DNA from: Mrakia gelida
Taxonomy: Eukaryota > Basidiomycota > Tremellomycetes > Cystofilobasidiales > Mrakiaceae
NCBI GenBank assembly: GCA_024345305.1
Contig: BRON01000003.1
Span: 744,001-808,000, forward strand
DNA length: 64,000 bases
Direction of reading: 5' to 3'
The stretch's first letter is position 1, and the number at the start of each line of letters is the position of its first letter. Positions 45,996-57,650 of this stretch are shown one piece after another. The notes beneath the pieces were generated by a model. The model saw nothing but the letters and a program-made list of their open reading frames with translations, did no database searches and was not told the DNA's origin. The translations under genes were made by a program, and so were the position numbers.

Positions 45996-47677
45996 ATGAC
46001 CGTTCCAAGCTCGCCTTCGTCGAGCTCTCCTTCGTCTCGCTGGCCTCGACACACCTCCATCAGACTCAACGACGGGAGCGTTCTTCCCTCGTGGGTAGCT
46101 CGTCGACTACTCTCTGCAACTATCTGCTGACTTCTGGACCTCTTCAGACCTGCCTTTGGTCTTGGAACAGTTCACCGAGAGCAAAATATCACGGACGTCG
46201 TTCTTTCCGCTGTCAGTCCTCTTCCTCCAGCTCTCTCTTCGCGCTTCAAGTCGCTCATAGGATTCACTCTTCCTTTCAACACAGCTCGAGAATGGCTTTC
46301 GTCATCGTGAGGTTCCGCCCTGCTTATCGCTCAGGTTCAGACGGGTTGGAAACCAACGAAAACGAAGGGCTGACCTTTCGTTCCTCCTTCGTCTCGACGT
46401 CTTTCAGTCGACAACGCTGGTTCGTTCGTTCCTTCCACCTCAGCCGTTTTCGGAGCGCTTTGCTGGACTTATCACTCCACCCCTCGTTTCATCAGCCATG
46501 TACAAGAACGAAGAGTTCGTCGGCGAAGCGATTCAAGCCAGCGGGATCCCTCGAGACGAGCTCTTCCTAACGTCGAAAGTTCGTCGTCCTCCCCTCCCCA
46601 AGCTCTCTTGAACGCCGAACAGCTGATTTGAGCGTCTTTCCGTCAGTAGTGGGCAGCTATCGGAGGAGACGACATCCGTACAGAGCTCTCCAAGACTCTC
46701 AAGAAGGTCAGCCCGTCGCAAAACTTGTTCGCTGGCGCGACTGTCGAGCTGACCTTTTTTTCTTCGTTCAGCTCGGCGTCTCCTACCTGGATCTCTACCT
46801 CGTTCACACGCCGAAGTGCCTCAAAGTAGGAGGTGGGCTAGAGAAGGTTTGGAGAGAGTTTGAGGCGTTGAAGGAGGAGGGACTGGTTCGATCGGTGCGT
46901 TCAGGTCGAGAGCGCGTCCTTTTGTTTCGAGCTCGAGCTGATCGTCTTCGCTCATTTACCTCCTCAGATCGGAGTGTCGAAGTGAGTCTGCTATCATCTC
47001 ATCCACTCCGACTATCCACTGACTTCCTCTCTTTCGCTCCAGCTTCACCGTCGCCCAACTCGCCCCCCTTCTCCTCCTCGCAAAAATTAAGCCGTCGGTC
47101 AACCAAATTCGCCTCCATGCCTACAACGCTGCCGAGAATGCATCTCTGATACAGCTCTGCGAAGCTGAGGGAGTCGTCGTCGAGGCTTTCAGCTCTCTTT
47201 CGCCGATCACGAAGGTTAGTTCAGCTTGAGGAGGGATCGCGAAGCTCGAAGCTGACCGTTCGACTCTCCTGTGTCTTTCAGTTCCCAGGAGGACCCGCTG
47301 ACGAAGGTAAAAGAGAACGTTTTTTATCTTTCTTATCGATGCACGCTGACCGCTTTCCCCTCTCCAGCTGCGAGCAAGATCGGAGAGCGACTCGCGTCGA
47401 CTGGACTCGAATGCGTCTCTTCGGCTCAAGTCATTCTCAACTGGTGAGTTTAGCGTTGACTCGACTCGTTGTCAAATTGAGTCTGACTCGTACATCCTTC
47501 CCCTCTCCCAGGCTCACGTCGAAGGGAATCGGAGCTGTGACGACCTCGGGAAACGCGACGCGTCAAAAGGAGATGCTCGACGTCTTCGACGACTCGTTCC
47601 CTCGTTTGACCTCGGAGGAGATCAGAAAGTACGAGGAGTCGGGAGTTGGGTTCATCAAGCCTGAGGTGCCGTTCTGA
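45996..47677 (+). CDS. Aldo/keto reductase
   Basis: An NADPH-dependent oxidoreductase with a TIM barrel. Exons give MTVPSSPSSSSPSSRWP, IRLNDGSVLPSPAFGLGTVH, then LENGFRHLDNAMYKNEEFVG and EAIQASGIPRDELFLTSKWA. HLDNA depends on a 12-nt exon (46408-46419, TCGACAACGCTG), which supplies the catalytic Asp. The Tyr (MYKNE) and Lys (LTSK) complete the usual residues, and VHTPK replaces the common IHWP but keeps His. Then come LVRSIGVSNFTVAQL, VNQIRLHAYN (normally NQIE.HPY), EGVVVEAFSSLSP and TSKGIGAVTTSGN. The end EEIRKYEESGVGFI is typical. About twelve introns. Substrate cannot be inferred. Confidence 0.88.
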
Positions 47678-48289
47678 CGAGGTAGAAATAAGATGGAAAT
47701 CTCGACTATCCGACTCTTCGGCCGCGTCGCGCGAGAGAAGTCAAGTCTCGCTTCTTCTCGCTGCCTCTGTATATATCCTGAGCGGGGAAAATCCCTCTAC
47801 CACTTCTTCGCGACAGACGAGCTCCCAGAAACTGAAGAAAAGTTCTGCCAGACGTTCGACGGCAGCCGAACAAGATCGGCGAAAAAACGAGGTCGGGAAG
47901 GTTCGAGCTCTCGCTTTCCCTTCCTCCTTCTTGACACCCATCCTCCTGCTCCCCTCTCCCCTCCTTCTCGTTCTCCGTCTCTCAAAGTGTCTCCTTCTGG
48001 GATCCTTCTCTCTGAGCACACACTCTCTCTAAACCAAGCCGTCACCCCCTCCTCAGGTGAGTCCTACAGCTCCTGCTTACTTTCCGCTTAGCTCAACTCT
48101 CTTGCTGCTCCCTTCCCAACCCTTCTTTTCTCTGCCTCGTCGCGTCCCTTCCTCCCTTCCTTCGCTGACTACCTCTACTCGAACTCTTCCTTGACTTGCC
48201 CAGACCCCTCTACCGGTCGCTCGACTTCGGCCAAGACTCCCAAGACCTCTACCTCCCCTACTCTTCGTCGAATCCCCCTCCCCTCGTCC
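47678..48289. promoter_or_regulatory. Intergenic stretch and leader of GDA1
   Basis: It holds the 3' end of the reductase gene and a C/T-rich leader from about 47930. Splice-like signals (AG|GTGAGT near 48057, CAG near 48204) suggest a 5'-UTR intron before the GDA1 start. Confidence 0.4.
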
Positions 48290-50622
48290 ATGTTCGGAGG
48301 TCGCAAGTACCAGCCGGTCGGCTCTCGCCAGTACGACAGCGAGACTGGAGGAAGGTCCTCCCCCAGGAATGGAAGGAGAGGATCAGGCTCGAGCTGGAAG
48401 AAGTACGCTATCATCGGAGGAGCAGCTTTGGGACTCGTCCTCTTCCTGGGAAGCAACAGGATCGGAGGAGGAAGCGCGAGGAGTGATGAGCTGGAGGAGT
48501 TCGACGACAACTACCACGAGGGTGAGCACAGCTTTTCATCATCTCTGTATCTTGTTCTCGAGCCACTTCGATAGAGCAGCTCTCAGTTGGGTCTATACTT
48601 CGAGGAAGAGGGAGGAAGAGGGAGGAGCAGACTGAGACAGAATCCCTTCGTGTTGAGCTTATTCCTCCTTCCTCCGTCCCCTCCTCCTTCTTTCTCAGAG
48701 ACGACGCCTGGACTCGAGACCTGGCCCATCAACGAGACTCCCGCCAGCTACGACGAGGTCACCCCCGTCACTCCTCCCAAGGACAACGACTACGACGCTC
48801 CAGATCTGGACGACAACGAGGAGGTCGTCCCTACCGAACCCTCGGCTCAAAAGGACAAGACCAAGATCAAGACTGGAGGAAAGGTCCCTTCCACCATCGC
48901 TCGACCTCCCACCCTCATCCCAGGAATCCCAGACGGTCCCACCTCTCCCGAGACCGATCCCGACCCTACCAAAACCACCTACTGCACCGTTCCCTTCAAG
49001 GGCAAGAAGCTCGTCCAGTACGCCCTCATGATCGACGCCGGGTCGACAGGTTCGAGGATCCACGTCTACAAGTTCAACTACTGCTCAGCGTCGCCGATGC
49101 TCGAGTACGAGGTCTTCATGCAGGTTCGACCAGGACTCAGCTCCTTCCCCGACTCGCCTGCCCACGCCGCTGGAAGCCTGAACCCCTTGATGGACGAGGC
49201 GGTGAGGGTCGTGCCCGAGAGCTTGAGGAAGTGCACTCCTCTCGCTGTGAAGGCGACGGCTGGGTTGAGGATGCTGGGAGCGACTCAGAGTGATGCGATC
49301 CTGAAGGAGGTCGAGCATCACTTGAAGGGAGATTTCCCTTTCCCTCTGGTTTCGCACGAGCCTGTGGTGATCATGGACGGGAAGGACGAGGGTGAGCTTT
49401 CGTCTTCCTCTCCCTCGCCTCGTCCCTTCTCCTTCCCTGCTAGAACTGACACTCTCTCGACCTTCTCAACCCCTCAGGAGTCTACGCTTGGATCACCGCC
49501 AACTACCTCCTCAACAAAATCGGAGAAGGATCCACCTCGACCGACACTCTCGCCGTCATGGACCTCGGAGGAGCCTCGACCCAGATCGTCTTCGAACCCA
49601 CCTTCACCAACGACACCGAGCTCGCCGCTGGAGACCACAAGTACGAGCTCACCTTCGGAGGACGGGAGTTCGTTCTCTACCAGCACTCCTACCTCGGCTA
49701 CGGACTCATGCAGGCTCGTCGAAGCGTCCACAACCTCGTCGCGTTCGCTTGGTCCTTCAGCAAGGCGTCGACGATTTGGGAGACGATGGACGCGACGACC
49801 AAGATCGCCAACCCTTGTCTCGGAGCTGGAAGGAGCAAGAGGGTCGAGTTGGATCCTCCCGGTAGAACCAAGGTCAACGTCACGATGGTCGGAGGAAACG
49901 GAGGATGGGAGGCGTGCAAGAGGGTGGTCGAGCTCGTTATGGCGAAGGACGCGTGAGTTTTTCTTCCTTCACCCTCCTTCCCACCCTACGAAACCTTCAC
50001 TGAACCTCTCCCCTTCCTCTTCGACTTTCTTCAGTATCTGCGAAGTCAAGCCCTGCTCGTTCAACGGAGTCTACCAACCTTCCCTCCTCGACACCTTCCC
50101 CAAAGGAACCTTCCTCGCCCTCTCCTACTTCTACGACCGAATCCGACCTCTCTTCGCCGTCTCGGAACCCGAAACCTCGCCCTTCGACCTCAACTTCGTC
50201 AAGGGACTGGCTCAAACCGTTTGTGCTGGAGAGGACGTGTGGAGGAAGGTGTACGCGGACAACCCGGAGGCGTTGAAGGAGCTCGAGGATCGGGAGGAGT
50301 ACTGCTTGGACTTGACGTTCATGCACGCGTTGCTGGGGTTGGGATACGAGATTGGACGGGATAGGGAGCTGATGGTGAGCTCCATTGTTTTTCGTTGGGT
50401 TCGATCCGTTGGGGTCGTCGCTGACTCTCCCTTCGTCTTCGTCGTTTTGCAGGTCGGAAAGCAGCTTCGAGACGTCGAGCTTGGTTGGGCTTTGGGAGCT
50501 GGACTCGCTATGTTGGATGGAAAGTTGAAGGTTTGCTCTCATCTCTCTCCTCTCCTCTATCCCTCTCCCCAACCGCTGAACTCTCTCTCGTCTGCGTTTC
50601 GCTCTCGCAGTGCCTCCAGTGA
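48290..50622 (+). CDS. GDA1: Golgi guanosine-diphosphatase Gda1
   Basis: Gda1 cleaves GDP to GMP in the Golgi lumen, so that GMP can be exchanged for GDP-mannose by Vrg4. MFGGRKYQPVGSRQ is a short cytosolic tail before an anchor (YAIIGGAALGLVLFLGS), then an acidic Pro/Thr stem. Apyrase regions: ACR1 LMIDAGSTGSRIHVYKF, ACR2 VKATAGLRMLGA, ACR3 GVYAWITANYLLNKIG and ACR4 AVMDLGGASTQIVFEP. Later Cys-rich blocks (TKIANPCL, EVKPCSFNGVYQPSL, EDREEYCLDLTF) and LGWALGAGLAMLDGKLKCLQ match the family end. The final exon gives only CLQ and the stop (50620-50622). The ORF that runs on to 50902 crosses introns and is not real. Confidence 0.93.
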
Positions 50623-51081
50623 ACGTGGAGACAGGAACGCGACCGTCGTCGCCCCTTCCCTCTTCTCCTCTTCGGTTTTTATCTCACCTTATCTCCCCTC
50701 CTCCCTACCTACTCTCTCTCATTTTGCTTCGTATCTGCTCGGAGGGTTTCGTTTGGGTTCCCTCTCCTTTTCTGGACTTCGTTCGTTCTTCCCCTCCATT
50801 CGTTTAGACCCCCTCCTCCTCGAGCTCGTCGGACGAGCCTCTGTATCCCTCCTACCTCTCTTTATCCCTCCTGCTTACTTCGTCGTCTCTCACTTTACAT
50901 AGATGGGATCCCAACTCCCTCGCTCAGCATGCTATCTCGTTATCACGCTCCGTACGAGAACGACCGTTTGGCTGAGGTTCGACGCGAAGCATGAGACGCT
51001 CGGAGCTTTCAATTCGTTGATTAGCGACAGCACTCTTGCAGTAAAATAGAGCTCGGAAACGATCTATAACTCGACTCTGTA
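50623..51081. other. Intergenic stretch after GDA1
   Basis: C/T-rich 3' region of GDA1, then a short A+T-richer segment. I looked for upstream exons of a phosphate carrier here and found none. Confidence 0.5.
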
Positions 51082-51321
51082 AAGATCTCGCAACCCGCCG
51101 ATACCCTTCTTTCCCGAATGAACAAGACCAAGGGACAGCCCGGAGAGGGAACCGTCTCCAGGCTTACTGGCCTCGCGAAGCAGCTCGGAGTCAAGGGACT
51201 CTTCGGAGGAATGTCTGCTCGATTCGTTATGATTGGAACCCTTACTTCAGCTCAGTTCGGTCTCTACAGCCAGATTAAATCGGCTCTCGGAGCTACTGGT
51301 GGAGTCGAAATGTCGAAGTAG
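51082..51321 (+). pseudogene. C-terminal remnant of a mitochondrial phosphate carrier, copy 1
   Basis: The frame from 51082 reads KISQPADTLLSRMNKTKGQP, then GEGTVSRLTGLAKQLGVKG and LFGGMSARFVMIGTLTSAQF, ending GLYSQIKSALGATGGVEMSK. This corresponds to the last carrier repeat of Mir1/PiC-type phosphate carriers (PADTLLS, GLF.G...R..MIGTLT..QF). An in-frame TAA lies at 51067-51069, and the four to five transmembrane segments that should precede are absent from the 460 bp upstream. It is therefore a 5'-truncated copy with an intact short frame, not a working carrier. Confidence 0.75.
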
Positions 51322-51715
51322 CTAGATTCGGTTTACTGCTTGATTAGATGTGCGATTTCAACTTGTTCGAGTTTTTGACCCGCCTCGCTCACCTCTTTTT
51401 GACTCGGCTGCCTTTGAACCTTTTTGACCCGACTCGCGTTCGCTTGCCTTTTTGACCCTACTCGGCTCAGCTCACCTTCATCATCCCCTCCCCTCTCCCA
51501 CCCCCCTGGCCCGAATTTCTGACTCGACTCGCTGCTCCCAGCCCTTCTGCTCCTGCTCAACCTTTTTGACCCGGCTCATCTACTTGACCCAACTCACCCG
51601 TGCTCCTGTTTTTGACTCGACTCCACTTTTTGACCCGACTCGAGCTCGACACGCGACTCAACCGTTTTTGACTCGACTCGCTTTGCTCTCCTCCCAGCCC
51701 GACGTCTTTCTATAG
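51322..51715. repeat. Degenerate tandem array of TTTTTGACYCGACTCG
   Basis: About ten imperfect copies of a 16-bp unit (TTTTTGACCCGACTCG or ...GACTCGACTCG) lie between about 51372 and 51680, separated by 10-45 bp of variable C/T-rich sequence. Well-preserved copies start near 51420, 51626 and 51664. The array separates the two phosphate-carrier remnants. Confidence 0.75.
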
Positions 51716-51946
51716 TATAATCAGTTCGGACTTTACGGCTCGGTAAGTCCGATTTCTATAGTTTGGGAACAGTCCGCCACTTGGGGAGGGAACGAGACTG
51801 ACTACCTCTCGCCCTCTCCCGCCTTCTTCGACGACGCGTCCGCTGACCGACCTTCTTTCTCTCCTCTCTCTCTGTCGACGCGTACCTAACAGATCAAGTC
51901 CGCTTTGGGAGGAGCTACCGGAGGTGTTGAGATCAGCAAAGTCTAA
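51716..51946 (+). pseudogene. C-terminal remnant of a mitochondrial phosphate carrier, copy 2
   Basis: A short exon ends QFGLYGS with a GTAAGT donor (51743). After an intron with a CTGAC branch and a CCTAACAG acceptor, 51893-51946 reads IKSALGGATGGVEISKV and stops. This aligns with the end of copy 1 (QFGLYSQIKSALGATGGVEMSK) but differs at many synonymous sites and keeps an intron that copy 1 lacks at the same point. The two are old divergent copies, not a recent duplication. Nothing upstream of QFG is recognisable. Confidence 0.7.
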
Positions 51947-52347
51947 GTTCGCTAGAGTCTGCGATGGTGGGGAGAAGGATGGGAACGAGTTGGGTTCGCG
52001 CGACGACGACGACGATGATAAATTTGAGCAGACGGGTTTTCGGGTTTGGTTTGGTTTACTTGTATATCGAACGATTGATTCCTTTCCCACCTTGCGGGCG
52101 TGTCGAAAGAAGGGAGCAATGGGAAGGGGTACATAGAGAGGAGAAGGAAGCAAGAAGGACGATGCGAGAACGCGAGAACAAGAGTCGTCAAGATCGAATA
52201 CAGAGAGAGCACGGAGACTGAGAGGACGAGCTACACTAGTGGGCAACATATCGAGAAGGATTACAAAGCGAGAAGCACGTCGGAGCACGAAGCAAAAAGC
52301 AAAACGAAAACGAAACGAAGAGTCCAAAAATCGCGACGTCAACGTCC
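51947..52347. other. Purine-rich stretch between carrier remnant and zinc-binding gene
   Basis: No gene is supported. It would contain the 3' UTR of the minus-strand gene that stops at 52348. Short ORFs here are A/G-rich and lack similarity. Confidence 0.5.
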
Positions 52348-53728
52348 TCACTGCCTCGCTCCCCTCGACCTCTCCTTCTCCAACACCTTCACCCTCTCCT
52401 CGAGCGAGTTGATCTTCTTGTTGGCAGCTCTGAGCTTTCGAGTGTCCTTGGAGGGAGGAGTCCCAAGTCTGTTCGAAGAGGTGGATCGGTCCTGTTCGAA
52501 CCGAAACGAGCAAAGACGCGTCGAAGTCAGTTCTCGAGCGCGACCGTTCCCTTCTCGCAAGAGCGCAGGAAGCCAGAACGATGAACTCACTCTCTTGGAC
52601 GCAACCTCCTCCTCTTCATCATCACTGAAGTCTTTAACCCTCTTCTTCCCCTTCCCTCTCCCAGCCTCCAGGATGATCTCAACGTCCGAGTCTCGTCCCT
52701 CGTCGTCGTCGTCATCAAGATCAATCACCCCCATCCTCTGATCCCTCAAACTCCTCTCCAAAGCCATCTGGAGAGCGACCTTCTCGGGATCAGCGTTGTC
52801 GAGAGGATCAGGCGAGGGAGAGGGGACTCGAGCTCTGGGTCGAGGCAGAGGATGGTGGTAGGACGCATTGTTGTTGTTGTTGTTGTACTGAGCTGCTCGA
52901 GGAGCGGGAGGAGGGGAGTGGGAAGCTCGTCTTCTTCTGCCTCGTTCGGGGTGGTGGTCTCGTCGTCTTCGAGGAAGAGGTTGGGAGGCTGAGGCGCGGA
53001 GGGATCCAGGGACGGCACCGATGGTCTGACCTCCGTTGGCGTTTGGGTGAGCTTGAGCTTGAGCGGGAGCTGCTGCTGGTGCTGGTCGTCGCCACCTGGC
53101 TTGTCGTTCAGTGATGAGGTGCTGGAGGTCGTGGTCGTCGGCTCATTCTGCAAGGGATGGAGCGAGGTGAAGGGAGGAGAAGGTCAGCGAAGGGAGATGG
53201 CAAGCGAGCGAGGGAATCGAGAAAGCGAACTCCAAAAGCAACGAGCCTGGGTTTGCGAGATAAGAAGTCAGCGAGAGAGTAGAGCTTGAGAAGCAGAGAC
53301 ACGAGAAAACCCACATGGCTGCAGCAGTAGTAGTCTCTGCGGAACAGAAGAGGGAGAAAACGATTCAGGAAGGAGCTGACGGTGTGGAGCGAACGTCGAG
53401 CACTCACTTCCCAGGGTTCCATCCTGTTCCAGAGAGGAAAGATGCTCGTCAGCGAGCTTGAGCTCTTCACGACCACCTTAGAGTGAGACTCACGACTTCT
53501 ACTGGTCCTCCTCACAACCTGAAAAGGACAGAACGAGGGATGCGATAAGGACGGAGCTCTCGGAACTCGGAAGAGGGCGGAGCAAGAGAGAAAAGAACGA
53601 ACCGCTCGACCATGATCAGGGCAGTAAGCAGGGCAGACGACGATTCCGTTCTCGTTGACGCAGTCCACAGCAGGGCAAAACTTGTAAGGGAACTCGTTGT
53701 AGCGATAGTAACGGTAAGGGTAGGCCAT
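52348..53728 (-). CDS. Putative zinc-binding protein with UIM-like motif and coiled coil
   Basis: The first exon reads MAYPYRYYRYNEFPYKFCPA, then VDCVNENGIVVCPAYCPDHG, with Cys spacing CPAVDC-x8-C-x3-C. Short exons continue VVRRTSRSRWNPGKDYYCCS, suggesting a small zinc-ribbon or GRF-like unit. Next comes HDLQHLITERQARWRRPAPA, which needs an acceptor six bases downstream of the first CAG (after AATGAG). A basic/disordered region with an Asn run leads to DPEKVALQMALERSLRDQRM, close to a ubiquitin-interacting motif. Then come acidic stretches (VIDLDDDDDEG) and a C-terminal coiled coil (KLRAANKKINSLEERVKVLE). No named family is recognised. The splice between Cys region and middle is the weak point. 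Confidence 0.55.
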
Positions 53729-55037
53729 GGCGTCGAGAAGAAGGGAGATGATGGCCGTTTGAGGGGAGGACAGGGGAGGAGATGATTTCGAGCAAGTTCG
53801 GGTTCTGAATCGCCTGGGCGAACGGAGCGAGATAAGTCCGAGAAGAAAAAAATGCTCGAGTGGGTTCTTCAGTCAAGTGTTCGGAGTACAGAAGTATGCA
53901 GAGCCTCTCTTGGTGAAGGACGAAATGAGAGGAGGAGCGAGGAGAAAGATGAGGAGGTCGCGTCGTCTCGCTCAGTCAGGTCGAGAGACGCAGACCAGGG
54001 TGGCTTTCCCCTCCCCCTAGAAGCCTACTGGAAGTGCGGATAGCTACACTCGAGGGTTATCAGAACCTTCAAATCCGTACAGGTCTGCTGAAGCCAGAGG
54101 AAATCGCGCGATCTCAAACGATGACGCGCTTGCTTCGACTTCGACGAAGTTCTAGTAGCTGGTGCTTGATCACCAAGTCGATGTGGCCTTCGAAAAACCT
54201 CCGAAGAGTGATACATCGAGGATGGCTCCGTGCCAAAGAAGCCACAGACGATGAAGCAAAGATCGACGCGTCCTCAGTCGGCTGGCGAGGGCGACGCGTC
54301 TTTCTCCTTTCACGGTCCACCGAAGACCTGAGTGTCCTGCAAGAGGTCATAATCGCTATCGCGCCTTCCCGAGTAGGCTTCTTTCTGTACTTCTCAATGT
54401 TCGAAGGACGAACACACCCGAGATCCTCTGCACTTTTTCTCGCGTCGTCGAGGCTCGACACGTCCCTCTCTCTCCTATTCCTGGCTCCGCACACAATCTC
54501 CGCTAGAGCAAGATGTCGTCTAGGCCTTGGACGGGGACTCAATCTCCGACGACTCTGCATACAAACGTCAAAAAGATGCGAAACGATCGCGACGCGGGGA
54601 GAAGAGGAGGAAGCGCTGAAGGCTCGCGACGCGACCTGCCTTTCTCTTCCTCACCCTCTCGCCTCGCTCCTGTACCTCCCTCAAACACATTCAGTCTAAG
54701 CACAAGCTGATCCCTCCTTACTTTACTTACTCCGCTCTCAAACTTTCTTTCATGCTGAACACCCTCGCTCGAGAATTTAGCAGTGCCCTTCTCCCCGCAG
54801 CGGCCTGTCTCATCCCCCCTGCCTTGAATCCTCGCCCTCGCCCTCTCCCCAAACACTCACCTTCCCTTTCTCTTCTCTTCTTCTTTTTCCTCCCTTCTTC
54901 TCTTCCTCCTCCTCCCCTCCTCTTCTCTCTCCCCCCAAGCGTTCAGCTCAGCCCAGCTCAGCTTTTCCTCCCTCCCCTTCTCCCACCCCCGAAACTCTCT
55001 CCCTCCCTCCCCTCCTCCCCTCGTTTTCGCCAAAACC
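53729..55037. promoter_or_regulatory. Long divergent intergenic region
   Basis: 1.3 kb between the zinc-binding gene (-) and VRG4 (+). From 54760 to 55037 it is a strong C/T leader of VRG4. The middle contains two GACGCGTC palindromes 29 bp apart (54264 and 54293). Overlapping ORFs on both strands (54034-54699 and 54114-54560) have codon use unlike the real genes and no similarity, so no gene is called. Confidence 0.45.
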
Positions 55038-57650
55038 ATGTCTCTCGAATCTGGCCGAATCTCTCCTCGAATAGGATCCTCCACGAACCTCGCTCAGTAC
55101 GGTGGTCAGGAAGGAGGTGTGAACGGCTTGGGTATCAAGTCTGCTGAGGAGGAGGTGAACGAGAGCTTGATGGGGAACAAGTCGAACACTGGAGCAAGGA
55201 ACGTGTCCGGAGCGAGGGGAGCTGAGCCTGTGGTTGGAAACCCTGGTGAGTTCCCGTTCTCTACTCGAGGGGGTTGTATAGAGGCTGGCTACGGCTGGGA
55301 GTGAGCTTGGTTGGCGTGGCGAGGGGAGAGAGAGGCTGGGAGGAGGGAGGCACGCACAGGATGCGAGGAAGGAGGGGAAGAGGGAGGCGAAGCTTTGGCC
55401 TTTCCCTTCGTGGTGTAGGTTTGCTTGCTCGCCCTTCGTTGACTTCATAGCCTCTACAAGAGCTTGGAGGGAAGCTCTGCAGTAGCCTTCGAGCATCGAT
55501 ACCTGCTTCGAGCTCGAAGTGGAGCTGGGAAACTCGAGGGGAGCGAAGGAAACCCTTAGCTCCTTCGCGTCCCTCCTTCACGTCTTGCTCGCTTCTTGCT
55601 CAGCTCGATAGAGCTGCTGCATGGCAGTTCGAGGTCCAGGATTCGACTCTCAGCCTGCCATAGATGTCCTCCTTTACCCACTTCGCGTCCATACTTTCCT
55701 TGTTCCCTCCTCAACGAGCCAACGGGAGCTGACCTCTTTCCCTCCCCTTCGTCCTTCCTTCCCTCCGTTCTTTTCGTGCCTCGGTTCGTCCTCCTCGTAC
55801 AGCCTACCCCATTCTCGCCTACTGTGGTGCCTCCATCATGATGACGGTCGTCAACAAATACGTCGTCTCTGGTACCAACTTCGACATGAACTTCCTCCTC
55901 CTCACCATCCAATCCGCCGTCTGCGTCGCCGCCGTCTTCATCGCGAAGAAGCTCGGAGTGATCACCTTCAGGGACTGGGACACCAACGACGCCAAGATCT
56001 GGTTCCCCATCAGTGCTTTGCTCGTTACCGTCATCTACACTGGAAGCAAGAGTCTGGTGAGCTTATCTTATCTTTGCATCGGGGAGGCGAGGCGGAGGGC
56101 AAGGAGAGGTCGGAGCTGCTCCCTGCTCGTCGGAGAGCTGACCTTCGTGCGTTTGCTTTGCTTGGTACTCTTCTCTCTTTCGTCGATGTTCGGGTGGATC
56201 CTCTTAGCAACATCTCACCATTCCTGCTTACACTGTCCTCAAGAACGGTTCCATCATCATCACCGTTCGTCCTTCACCCTCCCTCCTCTCTTCCCCTTCC
56301 TCGGCTTCCTCCTTTGCCCTACCCTCGATCTCAGAACACCCGTAGCTGACCTGCTGCCTCCGTCTCGTCTCTACAGGCCTACGGAGAGGTCATCTGGTTC
56401 GGAGGACACGTTACCAGCCTCGCTCTCGCCTCGTTCGGTCTGATCGTGAGTTTCAGCCCTCGACTTTGACTCTGACGGAACAGAGCCGATTTAAGTTTGA
56501 GCTCACCAAAAACTCGACTTTGTTTTCGTTCTTCAGGTTCTCTCGTCTATCATCGCTGGATGGCCTGAGCTTTCCGCTTCGTTCGGAATGTGAGTTCACC
56601 AGTCTGCTCAAGATCGAACCTGCTGGAGATGCGAGCTCGAAGCTCGGAAGTCGAGCTGAGCTGACCTCCCTCGTCTCCTTCGATCTGACCTCTTTAGTGG
56701 AGCTGGAGCTGGAGCCGTCGATACCTCGTTCAACGTTGGATACCTGTGGATGCTCATCGTACGTTCTACCTCTAGTCAGCACGCGTCGAGCTCGAAGGAT
56801 CATCTTGCGCTCGTGAGTTCGAGCTGACCTTTCGTTCCTCCTTCCCTCGCTCCTTCAGAATTGCTTCGCCGCCGCTACCTACCTTCTCACCATGAGGAAG
56901 CGAATCAAGATCACTGGATTCTCCGACTGGGACTCCATGATGTGAGTTCGGCCAACGAGTTTCCTGCTACAACGCTCGTTTCTGACCCTCGTCTTTCGTC
57001 GTCGCTCTCGTCCAGGTACAACAACTTGCTCTCCATCCCTATCCTCGTCGTCGCTTCCATCATCTTCGAGGACTGGGGAGCTGAGTCTCTTGCCCGAAAC
57101 TTGTGAGTTTCCTCTCCTCTCTCCTTGATCCACCGGAGGTGAGAGCTGACCTGTCGAACCTCCTTCCCTCCCTCAGCCCTGCCGACAACCGAGGAACCCT
57201 CCTCTTCGCCATCGCCTTCTCGGGAGCCGCCGCCGTCTTCATCTCCTACTCGACCGCCTGGTGCATCCGAGTCACCTCGTCGACAACCTACTCGATGGTT
57301 GGAGCTTTGAACAGTCAGTCCCTTTTCCCTCGACTTTGAGACTCGCGAGTCAGCTCGCTGACTCCTTCCGTCCTTCGACCTCGCAGAGCTCCCCATCGCC
57401 GCCTCGGGCATGATCTTCTTCGGAAACCCCGTCAACTTCACTTCCGTCACCTCGGTTCTCATCGGATTCTTCTCTGGTCGTGAGTTTCTCGTCCTCCTCG
57501 TTCCCTCGCTTCGTCTCGCGTCGTCGCTGACCCTCTTCCTCCCTCCTCCTTCATCCAGTCGTCTACTCGGCCGCTAAGACCCAGCAGGCCAAGGAGGCTC
57601 GAGCCAAGGCTGCTTCCGACATCCCTCTTTACAACAAGGACAAGGCCTAA
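55038..57650 (+). CDS. VRG4: Golgi GDP-mannose transporter Vrg4
   Basis: Vrg4 exchanges cytosolic GDP-mannose for luminal GMP and feeds Golgi mannosylation. After a disordered N-terminus ([20 protein letters not shown]) the ten-helix nucleotide-sugar transporter fold begins: [92 protein letters not shown]. The signature [20 protein letters not shown] contains GALNK, which contacts GDP-mannose, and [16 protein letters not shown] matches the FYNN-like partner region. The C-terminus ends [10 protein letters not shown]. Intron 1 is 557 nt (55246-55802), the longest seen here. GDA1, at 48.3-50.6 kb, works with this transporter. Confidence 0.95.

Noticed and set aside
48587..50902. A 771-codon uninterrupted plus-strand ORF
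   Set aside because: It reads through at least three introns of GDA1; the spliced gene changes frame and stops at 50622.
54034..54699. A 221-codon plus-strand ORF upstream of VRG4
   Set aside because: It starts at a GTG, shows poor codon bias, and overlaps an equally good antisense ORF. Nothing recognisable in the product.
48290..57650. GDA1, VRG4 and the O-FucT-like gene as a Golgi glycosylation gene cluster
   Set aside because: They are separated by unrelated genes (cyclin, aldo/keto reductase, zinc-binding protein) and by several kilobases; functional relation is real for GDA1 and VRG4 but clustering looks incidental.
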